Shown here: one piece after another, positions 35,993 to 47,175 of the stretch
Position numbering within the stretch: the first letter of the stretch is position 1
Layout: each line of letters starts with the position of its first letter
NCBI GenBank assembly: GCA_035222895.1
Contig: JAVYIG010006596.1
Coordinates: 1 to 64,000 of the forward strand
Origin: Strongylocentrotus droebachiensis
Taxonomy: Eukaryota; Echinodermata; Echinoidea; Camarodonta; Strongylocentrotidae
Direction: 5' to 3'
DNA length: 64,000 nt
Position numbers and translations under genes: made by a program
The notes under the pieces: model-generated
Database searches by the model: none
What the model was told of the DNA's origin: nothing
What the model saw: only the letters and a program-made list of their open reading frames with translations

Positions 35993-36389
35993 AGGGTGCG
36001 TTTAAGCTTAAATTTTGAAGGCAGAATGAGCGATTTGTAACGCTCATCGTAAACGCTCATCGTAATCGCAGTTCCACGGTGTACTGTTAATGCTTACTTC
36101 TCTGGCTCATCCAGGCAATTCTCCCTGTGTGGCCTTAATTGGTCTTCCAGCTGGATTCGCAAACCTTCACTGTGCATGCTACGTAGACCCACTAGAGGTC
36201 AGTGCGTTGACCCCATTTAAACGCGTTTACAAATTGTAAACGCATCTTTTTGTGAGTTTACGATCGGCGATCGTGATCGCCGTTTTTCGGTGATTCTACA
36301 AAATTAAGCATGGACGCAACCGTGTTTTAAACTAAACGCGTAACAGATGCCTGATTCTGGCCAGAAAAAGTGAAGCATAAACACGCCCT
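35993..36389. mobile_element. 397 bp MITE related to the 24.7 kb element
   Basis: The left end AGGGTGCGTTTAAGCTTAAA pairs with the right end, which read in reverse is AGGGCGTGTTTATGCTTCAC. Subterminal GGCAGAATGA pairs with GCCAGAATCA. It shares the AGGG(T/C)G(C/T)GTTTAA termini and interior TAAACGCGT motifs with the composite element at 24745. Non-coding. Confidence 0.7.
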
Positions 36390-37498
36390 ATATTACGTGC
36401 ACCGTCATTATTATGAAGCGTCTAGACCAGGGTGACATTCATTCGAATCCTTCTACCACAAATGTTCGCTCATCATCATAAATCCATAAGTGATTACATT
36501 AGTTGAGGCATCTGTCTCTTTCTCCTCACTACCTCATTCTCTCCTCCTCCATCTCCATCTCCCAACACCCTTTCCCTCTTCAAAGTTGTTCCCTGTGTTT
36601 TTCCATAGACCTACTAAGTAGGTCCATAGTTTTTCGACCCACATCTCTCTATCTCTCTGTGAAAATGAAACAGAAATGGATAAGATGGTAATCCATGCAT
36701 CTTTAATCATCTCTCTCTCCAAGCATGGAGTATTCATTAAATTATTTCTTTTTTCATGAGATAGAGAGAGAGAGAGAGAGAGAGTTTAAAAGATACTTTA
36801 TGATTTATTTTCGGATGAGAATACTTCTAATATCTCGTAAGATTTCACCCGGGTGAATATGAAACTTGCTACAGGATATAGCAAAATAAACAGATCCTCT
36901 TCCAAACTACTGTCCAGATTAATTCGAAGAGCTGAGAAGGATTTTCGTTCGTTTGATATCCACCGATGTTATTTACTGTGGAGCCCGGTGAAGTGCATAA
37001 TGCGATCCAACATTTCCATTCAGACTTACTTTTCGATTTCACACGAACTTCAAACACGATCTAGGTAGCCAATTTCTTCCCGAGTATTTGTACAACCGAG
37101 ATAGGTGGCCATCCGTTTAAAATCATTGTCTGGGACCGCGAGTCTGATGCTGTGTTAAATATTTTGTGCCACGCTCTTGAGAAAGCATGCATGTATTATG
37201 TGTGGTTGATGCCATTATTGCGAGCTATCTCTAGGAAAACATTTCCTCCAAAATTCACAATTTCTTGGCTACATATTTTAATTGATTGATTTTCTAAGTA
37301 TACTTTGGTTTCAAGATATATTGTAAAACACCATCTTAGGAATTGATACTTTAACAAGCTCTGCTTCTAGTAAGTTTCTCTTTTCGCGTGCTATTACTAT
37401 TATATTTGTCGTTTCATTGTATATTTTTTGAAATATACTGTCTTACTCGTTGTATTATATTTTGGATGAGAAATAAAATTATTTGAATAATTGAACCA
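36390..37498. other. Unique DNA, no gene seen
   Basis: Short CT and GA stretches near 36640 and 36760-36785 only. Frames of about 60-70 codons are unrecognised. Confidence 0.5.
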
Positions 37499-37625
37499 TA
37501 ATGATGATGAAGATGATGATGAGGATAATGATGATGATGATGATGATGAAAAGGATGATGATGATGATGATGCTGAAAAGATGATGATGACGATGACGTC
37601 ATGACGACGATGATGATGATAATGA
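37499..37625. repeat. (GAT)n microsatellite
   Basis: Interrupted GAT triplet array containing a perfect TGACGTCA at 37594-37601. His/Ser-rich minus-strand frames are its translation. Confidence 0.95.
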
Positions 37626-38401
37626 AAAGGTAGACCATTAAGATGACAGATAACGATACTCATGAAGAGATTTAGAGAAACGAATAAAGGGAATACTGGC
37701 TTCGAGAATCTGAATAAAAAAATGGGAAGGAAATGGAAGATATGCGGGAATGGATTGTCGGCACTGGAGATCGAAGAATGAGAGATCGATAAAACAAGGG
37801 CAGGATGAAATCGTGGTATGGCTGGCTGGAGGTCTTAAATGTCTGCGAAGCGCTCTTACCTGCGAAAGTGCCTGAATACACAATACGATAAACAGAACGA
37901 GGAACAAACATCATGTTTAAAAATCTTTACTTCAAGATATTAAAGTGTAATTGCCAACACGACTGGAATACTTAAAATCTATCTGATTAAAGAAATTCTT
38001 TGCAAGCCTCAAATTGTCATCTCTCGTGCAAAGACATCTCGAACTTCGATTTAATGGGTTCGCAGGCATAATATTTGCTTTGGAAATGTCAGAAATGACA
38101 CGATTGTCTTTTTATGTGGAAACGACGTTGTTCTTGATACATTTTTACGATACATTTTGGAAAATTTACTCGTTCGAATATAAAGAAGGTCTAGATATTC
38201 CTCAAGAGAGTCGTTTTCAATATGAACGCGTAAGAAATACCAACTCCTGATTTCGAGCTTATTTCTTCTTAACCCAAATCATAATAAATGGTAGTTGGCA
38301 CTGAAGGCTAGATTTCTCAGCCAACTTATTCAGATTTTCCTCGTCTACCAACATTTAAACATTCAAAATACATTTACTGGAGAATTGACAACCAGAAGAG
38401 A

Positions 38402-38433
38402 TGACGTCACCAGTAGATATCATTGTGACGTCA
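38402..38433. promoter_or_regulatory. Two perfect CREs 24 bp apart
   Basis: TGACGTCA occurs at 38402-38409 and 38426-38433. It is the full palindromic CREB/ATF site. Two copies in 32 bp of non-repetitive DNA suggest a regulatory element. No transcript is identified. Confidence 0.45.
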
Positions 38434-38889
38434 GGGGAATGGGCAAGAAAACATCTGCTTGGTCAGCGTGTATTGCAAGGACGGGGCAATAGTGATTTTC
38501 CCGCGTCTAATGAAGTCTACGATAAGGCGGAACACAAAATAGTTACGAAGCGATGATCTAAGAGGGTGGAGTCACTTTGGCGGGTTCCCAGATGAATTCA
38601 TTGGAGTGGAAAATGACGAAAGCATGTATTCAAGATGGTTAAAGGTTGAGTGATTATTCTGAAAGATATAGTGGTCAAGGTAACGTCGGTCATCTCGATG
38701 TTGCTTCAATTAAAATAGGTTTGAAGATGAGTAGATAACTCTTTAATACTTCAATCATCCATGTCATCCTTGACCGCGTAATGGTCATTGATCTTCTTAC
38801 GTTGATCGGTGAAAAAAGAGGTATTTCATGAGAATACTGTCTTTCACTTTACTCATACCTTCATAGTCAGAAGTATAGAAGAGGTAGTA

Positions 38890-38892
38890 GAA

Positions 38893-38940
<48 letters not shown>

Positions 38941-39080
38941 GAGTAGTAGGAGTAGTAGGAGTAGTAGTAGGAGTAGTAGTGGTAGCAGCAGTAGTAGTAG
39001 TAGTAGAAAGAGTAGTAGAAGTAGTAATAGTAGAAGTAGTAGTAGTAATAGTAGTAGTAGTAGTAGTAGTAGAAGTAGTG

Positions 39081-39132
<52 letters not shown>

Positions 39133-39165
39133 AAGTAGTAGTAGTAGAAGTAGTAGTAGTAGTAA

Positions 39166-39227
<62 letters not shown>

Positions 39228-39290
39228 ATAGTAGTAGTAGTAGTAGTAGTAGTAGTAGAAGTAGTAGTAGAAGTGGTAGCAGCAACATAT
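38890..39290. repeat. (TAG)n array, about 400 bp
   Basis: Trinucleotide array with sporadic GAG, AAG and TGG variants. Because CTA, TAC and ACT are all sense codons on the minus strand, it yields long poly-Leu and poly-Tyr frames that are not genes. Confidence 0.97.
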
Positions 39291-39642
39291 TTTCATTAAC
39301 TTTCTGCAAGTTCCGATTAACAATGTGATTCACCAGTTAACATAATGTAACTCAAATATCCACAATGGATGTTTCTACGAGGCATGTGCATTAAAAACAA
39401 TAATTACGACAATAATTTAAAATAATTATGTTAACTGTGCGGAAGAAAATGTATGCATCATCCATAGGGAATGTTAATCATGTTCACACTGTATTACATG
39501 CAAGCAATCATACCGGCGCATTTCAAAGATCACATTCGTGCCATTTCAGCCACCCCCTCCTAACGACAGACAAGCTTGTTATCGTGCTTTTCTTCAGCAG
39601 GTAGTATTTCATCCGCGTCATGTCTTCAAGATGGTCAGGTAG

Positions 39643-39860
39643 CAGTGGCGTAACGCCGGGGGAGGGGCGGCTCAGGGGCACCTGTGCCACCAATCGCATT
39701 GAACCCCCCCAAAACAGAACAAAAACGATGAGAAGGAAAATTATAAATCCCCCTCGCTCGGTCGTTCCTAATTACTTTGCGCGGTTCGGTGTTTTCGTTC
39801 GTAGGGGAATGAAACACTGCCCCCCCCCCCCTCCGCAAATTGACTCATGCTACGCCATTG
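39643..39860. mobile_element. 218 bp hAT-type MITE, CAGTGGCG family
   Basis: Begins CAGTGGCGTAACGCCGGGG and ends CTACGCCATTG. The flanking octamers TCAGGTAG (39635-39642) and TCACGTAC (39861-39868) agree at six of eight bases, as expected for an aged 8 bp hAT duplication. The interior has G-rich and C-rich tracts facing each other. Non-coding. Confidence 0.8.
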
Positions 39861-39868
39861 TCACGTAC

Positions 39869-40993
39869 AATACCTGGAGGGGATCGGAAGGGGTGGCGTC
39901 TGCTTCATGTTAGTAACTATCTCGCTTAAAGGAACTGTGTGTACAATTATGATAATATAATATTTACATGTATTAACGTACCATACAAAGACATACGGGG
40001 GCGTCGTGACCAATTTAAAATGGACAGTGGTGTCGATTAGAATTTGCTCTGAATGATTTTCTAAGAAGCAACTTCTTTTCCCCTTTTAGAAATACCCATG
40101 GAGGACTCGTCTTGAAATAACTAAGACTGGAAAGACACCCACATAGTTAAAGCACAATGAGCATTAAGTGGTATCCGGAACAAAAATAGAACGATTGCTT
40201 TGACGTCAATATAATTGGGGTTCATACGACAACATAATTACGAAGGAAATACCAGGATTGGAGGGTCAAAATACTTAAAGATAAAGTTGAGTTCTGGTCA
40301 TGCGATTGCATTGTGGAAGAAACGGTGTGGAATCGATCAGAAAAGGTTGATCATCTAGCATATTTTTTTGGTGAACTCAAAGTTGGTTTTGAATCTCGAT
40401 GCAAAGCAAGTACCCATCTCATCAGGGGATAGTAGATGTCCCTTCTTTACCCTAATCCTTAGTCTCCTCGCATGCTTCTTAAAATGATGGGGTCTTAAAT
40501 AACATCTAACGGTATCTTTGAAGCTCTCCATTACATGTTGTTTTCATGTCATCATACCTACACGTATGTGTTCCATTCCAAAGTGCGTCGTGGATGATGT
40601 TCTCTCACTAAATCATCTACATGTACATACATGACACTCTGGTCAGACACCTACCCCTTTTTCGTCTGACACCGCGTATACGCTTTGATGAGAAGCTAGC
40701 ATACGTCCGACTGAATAGTAAGAAAACCTCTCACAATCAAAATAAAATATCCAAACAGTCTTAAAAGTATGAAATAACTCAAATTGACAGTAGATTATGG
40801 GTTCTTTCAAAAATCCGTATAACAATAAGTATGGACGTGAATAACAAAGACGAAAGGCCTGTGATAGCAATATTCAGTCACGACTTTATCTTCCTTATTA
40901 TATAGCCAATTAATATCGAAACGTGATAAAATCTTGTGAGGATGCACGTAGTGAGTTGTATGGGATGTAATCAGTAACCTTTTACCCGCCCCT
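39869..40993. other. Unique DNA, one CRE
   Basis: A perfect TGACGTCA lies at 40201-40208. No coding feature. Confidence 0.45.
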
Positions 40994-40996
40994 CCC

Positions 40997-41034
<38 letters not shown>

Positions 41035-41035
41035 T
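40994..41035. repeat. (CT)n then (AT)n
   Basis: Compound dinucleotide microsatellite. Confidence 0.9.
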
Positions 41036-42531
41036 TAACGTCGGCAAATAAATCATCTTTATTATCAGCAAAATTTGAAAATAAAGAACTTAGTTTATTC
41101 TCCTCTGTAAATCGCATTCTTTCTTGTTGGAATATTTGTAGACAGAATTGCGAGAAGATTTGTTCTGATCAACCCATCAAGCCTTATGAGCAGGACCATT
41201 CTTAATTTTCTAGCAATGCCCCCGCACGTCCATATACATTAATGGTGCCTCATTATTTATGATTTGCTTATAATTGAGCTATAGACTACATCTGAGGCAC
41301 ATAGGCGGCGCCACGGGCCTCCCTCTCACACTTCCTATTTGATTCTTACATCATTGCAACAGTTAATGTGCTTTCAGAAAATACTGCCTCAGCATACTCA
41401 TGGGGCTGAGCATCATCATGATAGTTGCAATAATGGCAATAACCCCATGCAGTGAAGAGTAAAAATAAAAGGGGTTCTCCGTGTTTATCTTTTTGTAAAT
41501 AGACAACGTTTAAAAGCTGCTTAACTTGGAATCTGCCTTAGAAAGATCGGGTAGTTAAAGAAAGGGAATGTTGTAATTTAGATCAGGGTCATCGAAAAAA
41601 TTGTTAAAAAACATTGTGCTCACAGTAACTTTTCATTATTTTTTGTTCTTCTTCTATTTAACCTCTTTCGAGGGACTTTATGTGTTCATATCATAAACTA
41701 ACAGCTATTTACAACAGTGATTACAACTTTCGATTATGAGCATCTTGCCAGCTATTAATTCAAACAAACCTGGAAAAAATAACTGAAGTTTTTGGTGCTT
41801 TCCAAGACTCTTCATAGAACTTCAACCACTCTCACTAGCAGGAGGATCAGAGTTACGTTTACCTGTAATATCTTTACATCGTTACGTTCTTATATATACA
41901 ATTAAAGAAGAAAATTGCTAAAAAGAAACAACAAATTATTTTCTCCCCCCCCCCCTTTTAACCATTGCAAACAAATAACAGCAGGATACTCTGAAAATCA
42001 CATGTACCAAAGTAGGATGAATAACTAATCAGCCATCCGACTTAGTAGCTCAGACGACCAGTCGAGACCACTGATATACATCACTCGTAGATGATCCTCA
42101 AAAAGTTCAACTGTACCAATCCTCCCCTCTCGTTTACACCCAATCATTTAATGAGTCTGGGTTCCATTACCGATCTGATACCCGTACTAACATAGACTGA
42201 AGCTACGTGTATGATTGTAAACCTCGTGTCTCGTCAAGCTCATGTCATCATTTCATCATTCATTTGCATCATTAGTAGGGTGTAACGGAAAACTGCAGTG
42301 GCTTTCTTTTGTTCATTTATTTTGATTCTATGTATATTTTCCATGTGAGGGATGGGTCATCGTGCTGTTGTTTTTCATCGTTTCATGTTTTTTCTTTCAA
42401 CATCTCGACATCAATCGTTTCAACTATTGAACCATGAGCAGTATGTGTGGAAGTTGTGTGAGAACTGTTGGGTTTCCTAACCACGATTCTTGCAGACGTG
42501 CAACCGTGTTAATTCCGTCTGGGACAAACAT
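41036..42531. other. Unique AT-rich DNA, no gene seen
   Basis: A C run lies near 41944-41955. Nothing else recognised. Confidence 0.5.
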
Positions 42532-42534
42532 TCA

Positions 42535-42695
42535 GGCCCGAATTCACAAAGGAGGTTTGTCGACGAACCGAGGTTTATGTGCGTCATATGACGCGTTTCG
42601 ACGCGTTTTTACCATTACGTCTATGTTTTTACAAACCTTGGTTTGTAAAAAACAAAAGGATTGTCGAAACAAAAGGAGGTTTGTGAATTCGGGCC
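42535..42695. mobile_element. 161 bp palindromic MITE, GGCCCG family, copy A
   Basis: The ends GGCCCGAATTCACAAAGGAG and the inverted CTTTGTGAATTCGGGCC-type right end pair over about 17 bp. Inner AACCTTGGTTTGTAAA and GGTTTGTCGA motifs continue the foldback. TCA flanks both ends (42532-42534, 42696-42698), a 3 bp target duplication. The 120-codon frame over it is not a gene. Confidence 0.9.
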
Positions 42696-43181
42696 TCAAT
42701 ATTCGAAAGAAGATCATAATTATAGTAGGGTTCAAAGCCGGGTCACGACCACTAGACAACTGGACTTACCAATCTCACATTCAACCATTTCTCTAGATTG
42801 TTATCTCTTTCAACAAATCATCACTAACCATTTTCAAAATCCCACCAACACACATCTCCTGATTATGTTCATCTAAACATGTCTGCACTTTGTTTTGAAT
42901 TTACTACAGTCGTGTATGGGAAATATATACGTCGGGAGGGTCAACTCGTTACATACATGGTCATGCCGCAGCAGTGCATTTGTTCACTTTCCATCTATGC
43001 ATCTAATGATAAACATGTTTACCAACTTTTTATTCTCTTCACGTATGCGACCCCTTAAAGGGATTCATCGATATTTACTGGGCCTCGATTTTCGGTTACC
43101 CATCGGTCGATCATTCTTTCGTATCTAACAAACAACACGGATTGCACAGTGGTTCGTACGACAACTCTATTTTTCTCTGAC

Positions 43182-43298
43182 CATCGTCATCTCTCATCAT
43201 CATCTCTCGTCGTCATCTCTCATCATCATCTCTCATCATCAGCTCTCATCGTCATCTCTCATCATCATCTCTCATCATCATCTCTCATCATCATCTCC
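43182..43298. repeat. 13 bp minisatellite, nine units
   Basis: The unit CATCATCATCTCT, with single-base variants (CGT for CAT, CAG for CAT), repeats nine times without gaps. Confidence 0.95.
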
Positions 43299-43803
43299 AT
43301 CCAGTCTCCCATCCTCAATAAATCTCTCTCTCCTCATCCTTCATCCATCCATCCATCCATCCCTCCCTGCGTCATCCTTACACTGATTGTGTTTATAGAC
43401 GAGCTTGTAATATACTTGCTTCGTCTGATCTTTTACGGTGCGGGCAAGAACATGTAATTACGAGTCTCTAATGATCTTGGGGCTTCTCGACCGAACATAA
43501 CACGACCACGCTGATGATGACGGTCGATTGAGATTTGTAGGATTAAGAGAGGGAGAGACAGACACTCGCAGAGCTTTAATACATTCGAACGAAATGAGAG
43601 AAATCTAATTAATCGTGTCTAGTAGACACTCCATTTTCATACTATATAAACGAGTGCATAATTTTTAAATATACCACAAATCTTGCTTTAAATGCTCAAT
43701 AACGCTTAGTCTGACCTGATGCTGATGAATATGTTTTGGTAAAGATGTCACACTAAAATAACATTTTATGAAGAAAAAATATATTACGGAAAATAAACAG
43801 AAT

Positions 43804-43975
43804 GGCCCGAATTCACAAAGCAAGGTTTGAGGTCAAACCTCCTTTTGTTTCGCCAAACCTTCTTTTGTTATTTACAAACCTGGTTTGTAAATAACAAAAG
43901 GAGGTTTGGCGAAACAAAAGGAGGTTTGAGCTCAAACCCGGTCTGAGCTCAAACCTTGCTTTGTGAATTCGGGCC
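43804..43975. mobile_element. 172 bp palindromic MITE, GGCCCG family, copy B
   Basis: Starts GGCCCGAATTCACAAAGCAA and ends with its exact inverse. Most of the element folds back on itself, through AAGGTTTGAG/CTCAAACCTT and GGAGGTTTGGCG/CGCCAAACCT segments, with a short centre around ACCTGGTTTGTAAA. AAT flanks both ends (43801-43803, 43976-43978). Same family as 42535. Confidence 0.92.
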
Positions 43976-43978
43976 AAT

Positions 43979-45465
43979 AGGTTCATGTACAAGTAAGATC
44001 AAATTTTTTTTTCTTCATGAATTCTATTTTATTTCAGCGCTTATAAAACTAGTTCTTAATGTTATTGCCCAGTAGCATACATACTGGCAAGCATCGGTAA
44101 ACGCGTAACGCAAAATCACTACTTGATAATTGTAACCCGCCGCATGGCGCCACCGTCACGCATTGGAGTCCCACAGCACGTGATCTATCTGAGCTACCAA
44201 TCAAACGCCATTAAAGTTCACACACGATTCAGGTCATTCCGAGTCAAAGTGGCCTATCACAAATTGCGTTTAATTTTAGATTGATAACTTATTGAATACA
44301 CATCTGAATTGTTGACGCACACATATATGTGCCCTTGTGTAGTATAGCTCTAACTCTAATATAAAGGCGCTATCATATTCTCTTTTCCTTTCTGACCCCA
44401 TTCCCCCCCCCCCCAAAAAAAAAGGATAAAAGAAAAAATAATTCGACCAGAAAATTCAGGAGAAACGTGACTGATGGATCAGGTTTTTTCACAAAGCAGG
44501 TTGTTGCCCCATCTTTTTCGGTCACGTGCACAATCCCGCGCCACATCATGAATGATTCACTTCCTATTCAGCCTTTAATACATACAAAATGATGATTGAT
44601 TCTAGTCAATCTACCAGCGTTGATCACCTGCTTTTTATTCTATATAATACTGACTTAAAAGCTTTACTGGGTATCAATGTTAGCACTTGTTTTGCAAGCT
44701 TTACCCGCAAGCTAGCATGCTTACGAAGTGGTCGCATAATATGTAAATTCTGTCGACTAACTATTTTGTCACCAGCTTTCATCGCATAAAACGCATGTTT
44801 TATAGAATAGAGTCTGATCGGATTTACTGAGTAACGAGAAAAACAAACATTGACAATAGGACTCAAGGTTGAAATGAATTGAATTTACATAGGAATACAC
44901 TATAAAAAAAGGTCCATTTATAAGATAATGGTTTTACCTGTAAGATAGAAATCAATTATGAACCAGCAAAACTGAAAATGAGAGAATAGGTTAAAACGGA
45001 TTACAGAAACATTGAAGAAGACCATCGATGACATGAGATTTGCGATTAGTGTACATTAAACATTCTAAATTCTACTTAAGTTTAAAAAATGATCATGGAA
45101 TTCAAAAAGACAACCGTCCAATAAAAAAAGTATTGATTGGCACTGAACAGAGACATACTTTAATGTAATGAATATAATCCATCGTACTAAAAGTGGGCGG
45201 TATAGACACCCCACCTAAGCCTCCGGAAAAAGTTGTGGGATATGCACTAGTGAAGATAGTAATAGGGGTTTGGGTAATTGAACAGCGTGAACCTAATTCA
45301 TGTGAGCCATTAATCAAACTAGACTGTCGAGATGACGAGTAGCAATTCAATTAAAAACTAATATCATCTCCTCATATGATATAGATCCGGTGAAACTAAG
45401 AGAGGCCCGAAAATGGATAAATGGGTAGATAGATAGGTAGATAGGAAGGTAGGTAGTGAAAGATG
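43979..45465. other. Unique AT-rich DNA, no gene seen
   Basis: Run of 12 C then A at about 44403-44423. Frames of 66-82 codons are unrecognised. Confidence 0.5.
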
Positions 45466-45553
45466 GTAGAGGAGAGAGAGAGAAAAGAGAAAGAGGGGGA
45501 GAGAGGGAAGAGAGGGAGGGGAAAGAAAGAGAGGGGAAAGAGAGAGAGAGAGA

Positions 45554-45592
<39 letters not shown>
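45466..45592. repeat. (GA)n array
   Basis: Interrupted GA/GAAA/GGGA array preceded by a short GATA-type stretch at 45415-45450. Confidence 0.95.
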
Positions 45593-46464
45593 AGTGATTG
45601 GACATGTTCAGTTGATTAGATAAACGATTCGTGAAAGAATTGCTTTTTCGAATTTCGGTCTACATTCCTTGTCTTTATTGACAAACATCTGTCATTCCAT
45701 TTAACTCAAAATGAACTTCTGCACGTAAACAGACGAGGAAATGATTGTACATACTGTATTATTTAGGAGGGATCAGAACTTTCCCATGACCGTACGAGAA
45801 AAATTACACCCGGAGTTTAAGCCCGAAAATTTACACCCGGACAAATATTCCTCGGGCAGCTAGCTATTGGACAACCAGCTACATTTAGAGGAACTTTCCA
45901 GGACAAATTTCCTCCTTGTACAACCCACTTCTAAGGAGGTAGATTTCGGGGTAAGTTGTGCGTGAGGTAACTGTCCCAGGACCAGCTACTTGTCCGGTCA
46001 GTAGTTATCCGGGGGTTGAGGTCCATGCAGGGAATCCCTAAAAAACATAACTACGAAATTACTTTCATTTTAAGGGCGAATTTTACAGGTTAAAGGTGGT
46101 AAATTGATGATTTTTAGTTGCGATTGTATGACGAATAACCAATTTGGTCTATCAGGGTGTTTCACTTTATTCTTGTAGATGATCATAAAACAAAACAGTT
46201 GTAAATTAATAAATTAATAAATTGATGAAAAACGAATTCAGGCCTGTATCATCATTGTGAAGTCAGGGTGTTAAATCATTATCTCAAGTTCATCTAAAAG
46301 CTTCTTGTCGTTAAAATCGTCGTTCTCGTAATATTCCGAAACACACAAGAGCCGCTAAAATGGGAAACCACCTTTGGAAACCACCCTCGAAGGGTAAACA
46401 GTTTATAAACAGTCCCCCATTATCCATTCTATGGGGTCCTGTCTCTCTTCTACGTCTTTTGCAT
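45593..46464. other. DNA with short direct and inverted motifs
   Basis: TTACACCCGGA occurs at about 45804 and 45831. GGACAACCAGCTAC and the inverted AGCTACTTGTCC face each other near 45869 and 45982. It could be an eroded foldback element; boundaries are not visible. No gene. Confidence 0.35.
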
Positions 46465-46469
46465 CTTTT

Positions 46470-46541
<72 letters not shown>

Positions 46542-46550
46542 GCTCTCTCT
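46465..46550. repeat. (CTTT)n then (CT)n
   Basis: Compound microsatellite of about 40 bp CTTT and 40 bp CT. Confidence 0.95.
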
Positions 46551-46977
46551 TCATATATCTCTTTCTCTATTTCACATACTCTTTACCCTTCTCATTCTCT
46601 TTTTCATTTTCTTTTACCAGACTGCTTTCCATCTATAATTATGTGTCCATTTTTGTCCTGTTTCTGTTCTATTTTGTTTGTCTGTCTGTCTTTACCTCTC
46701 TTCCCCGATCTTCATCACTACCAACCCATGTTTCTTCGCGCATCCTAATTCCTTGTATCTGGTTGCTTGGGGAGATAAAACGTTGTTACAATGTATCACC
46801 CGACAAGTCTTGAAGAGCAGATGAGCAACTTAAAATAATGACTTCGGCATGATTCAAACGAAAACTAGATGATAGCAATTACTATCTCCCGCTTCTGTCG
46901 GTGTAACGACCTCTAGCAAGGCTGTCTAGGTGCCGACTCCCTTGTGGTTAAACACACCAGTTAGGATGATGGTGTGG

Positions 46978-47043
46978 GGGAGAGAGTGGGAGACAGGGAA
47001 AGTGAGAATGAGAGACAGACAAACTAGAGATAGGCAGAGACCG

Positions 47044-47077
<34 letters not shown>

Positions 47078-47175
47078 TCAGATATGTAGACAAAATAGTG
47101 ATCTTGGATAGAGATATAGAGAGAGTAAACAAGAAAGAGAACAAGAAAGACACTGATAAAGAGACAGACAGATAG
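46978..47175. repeat. Interrupted (GA)n/(GACA)n
   Basis: Purine-rich array with a clean GA block at 47046-47075. Confidence 0.85.

Noticed and set aside
38797-39333. Poly-Leu and poly-Tyr ORFs
   Set aside because: They are frames of the (TAG)n array, which has no stops on the minus strand.
42434-42796. 120-codon plus-strand ORF
   Set aside because: It spans the palindromic MITE at 42535-42695, so it is transposon sequence read through.
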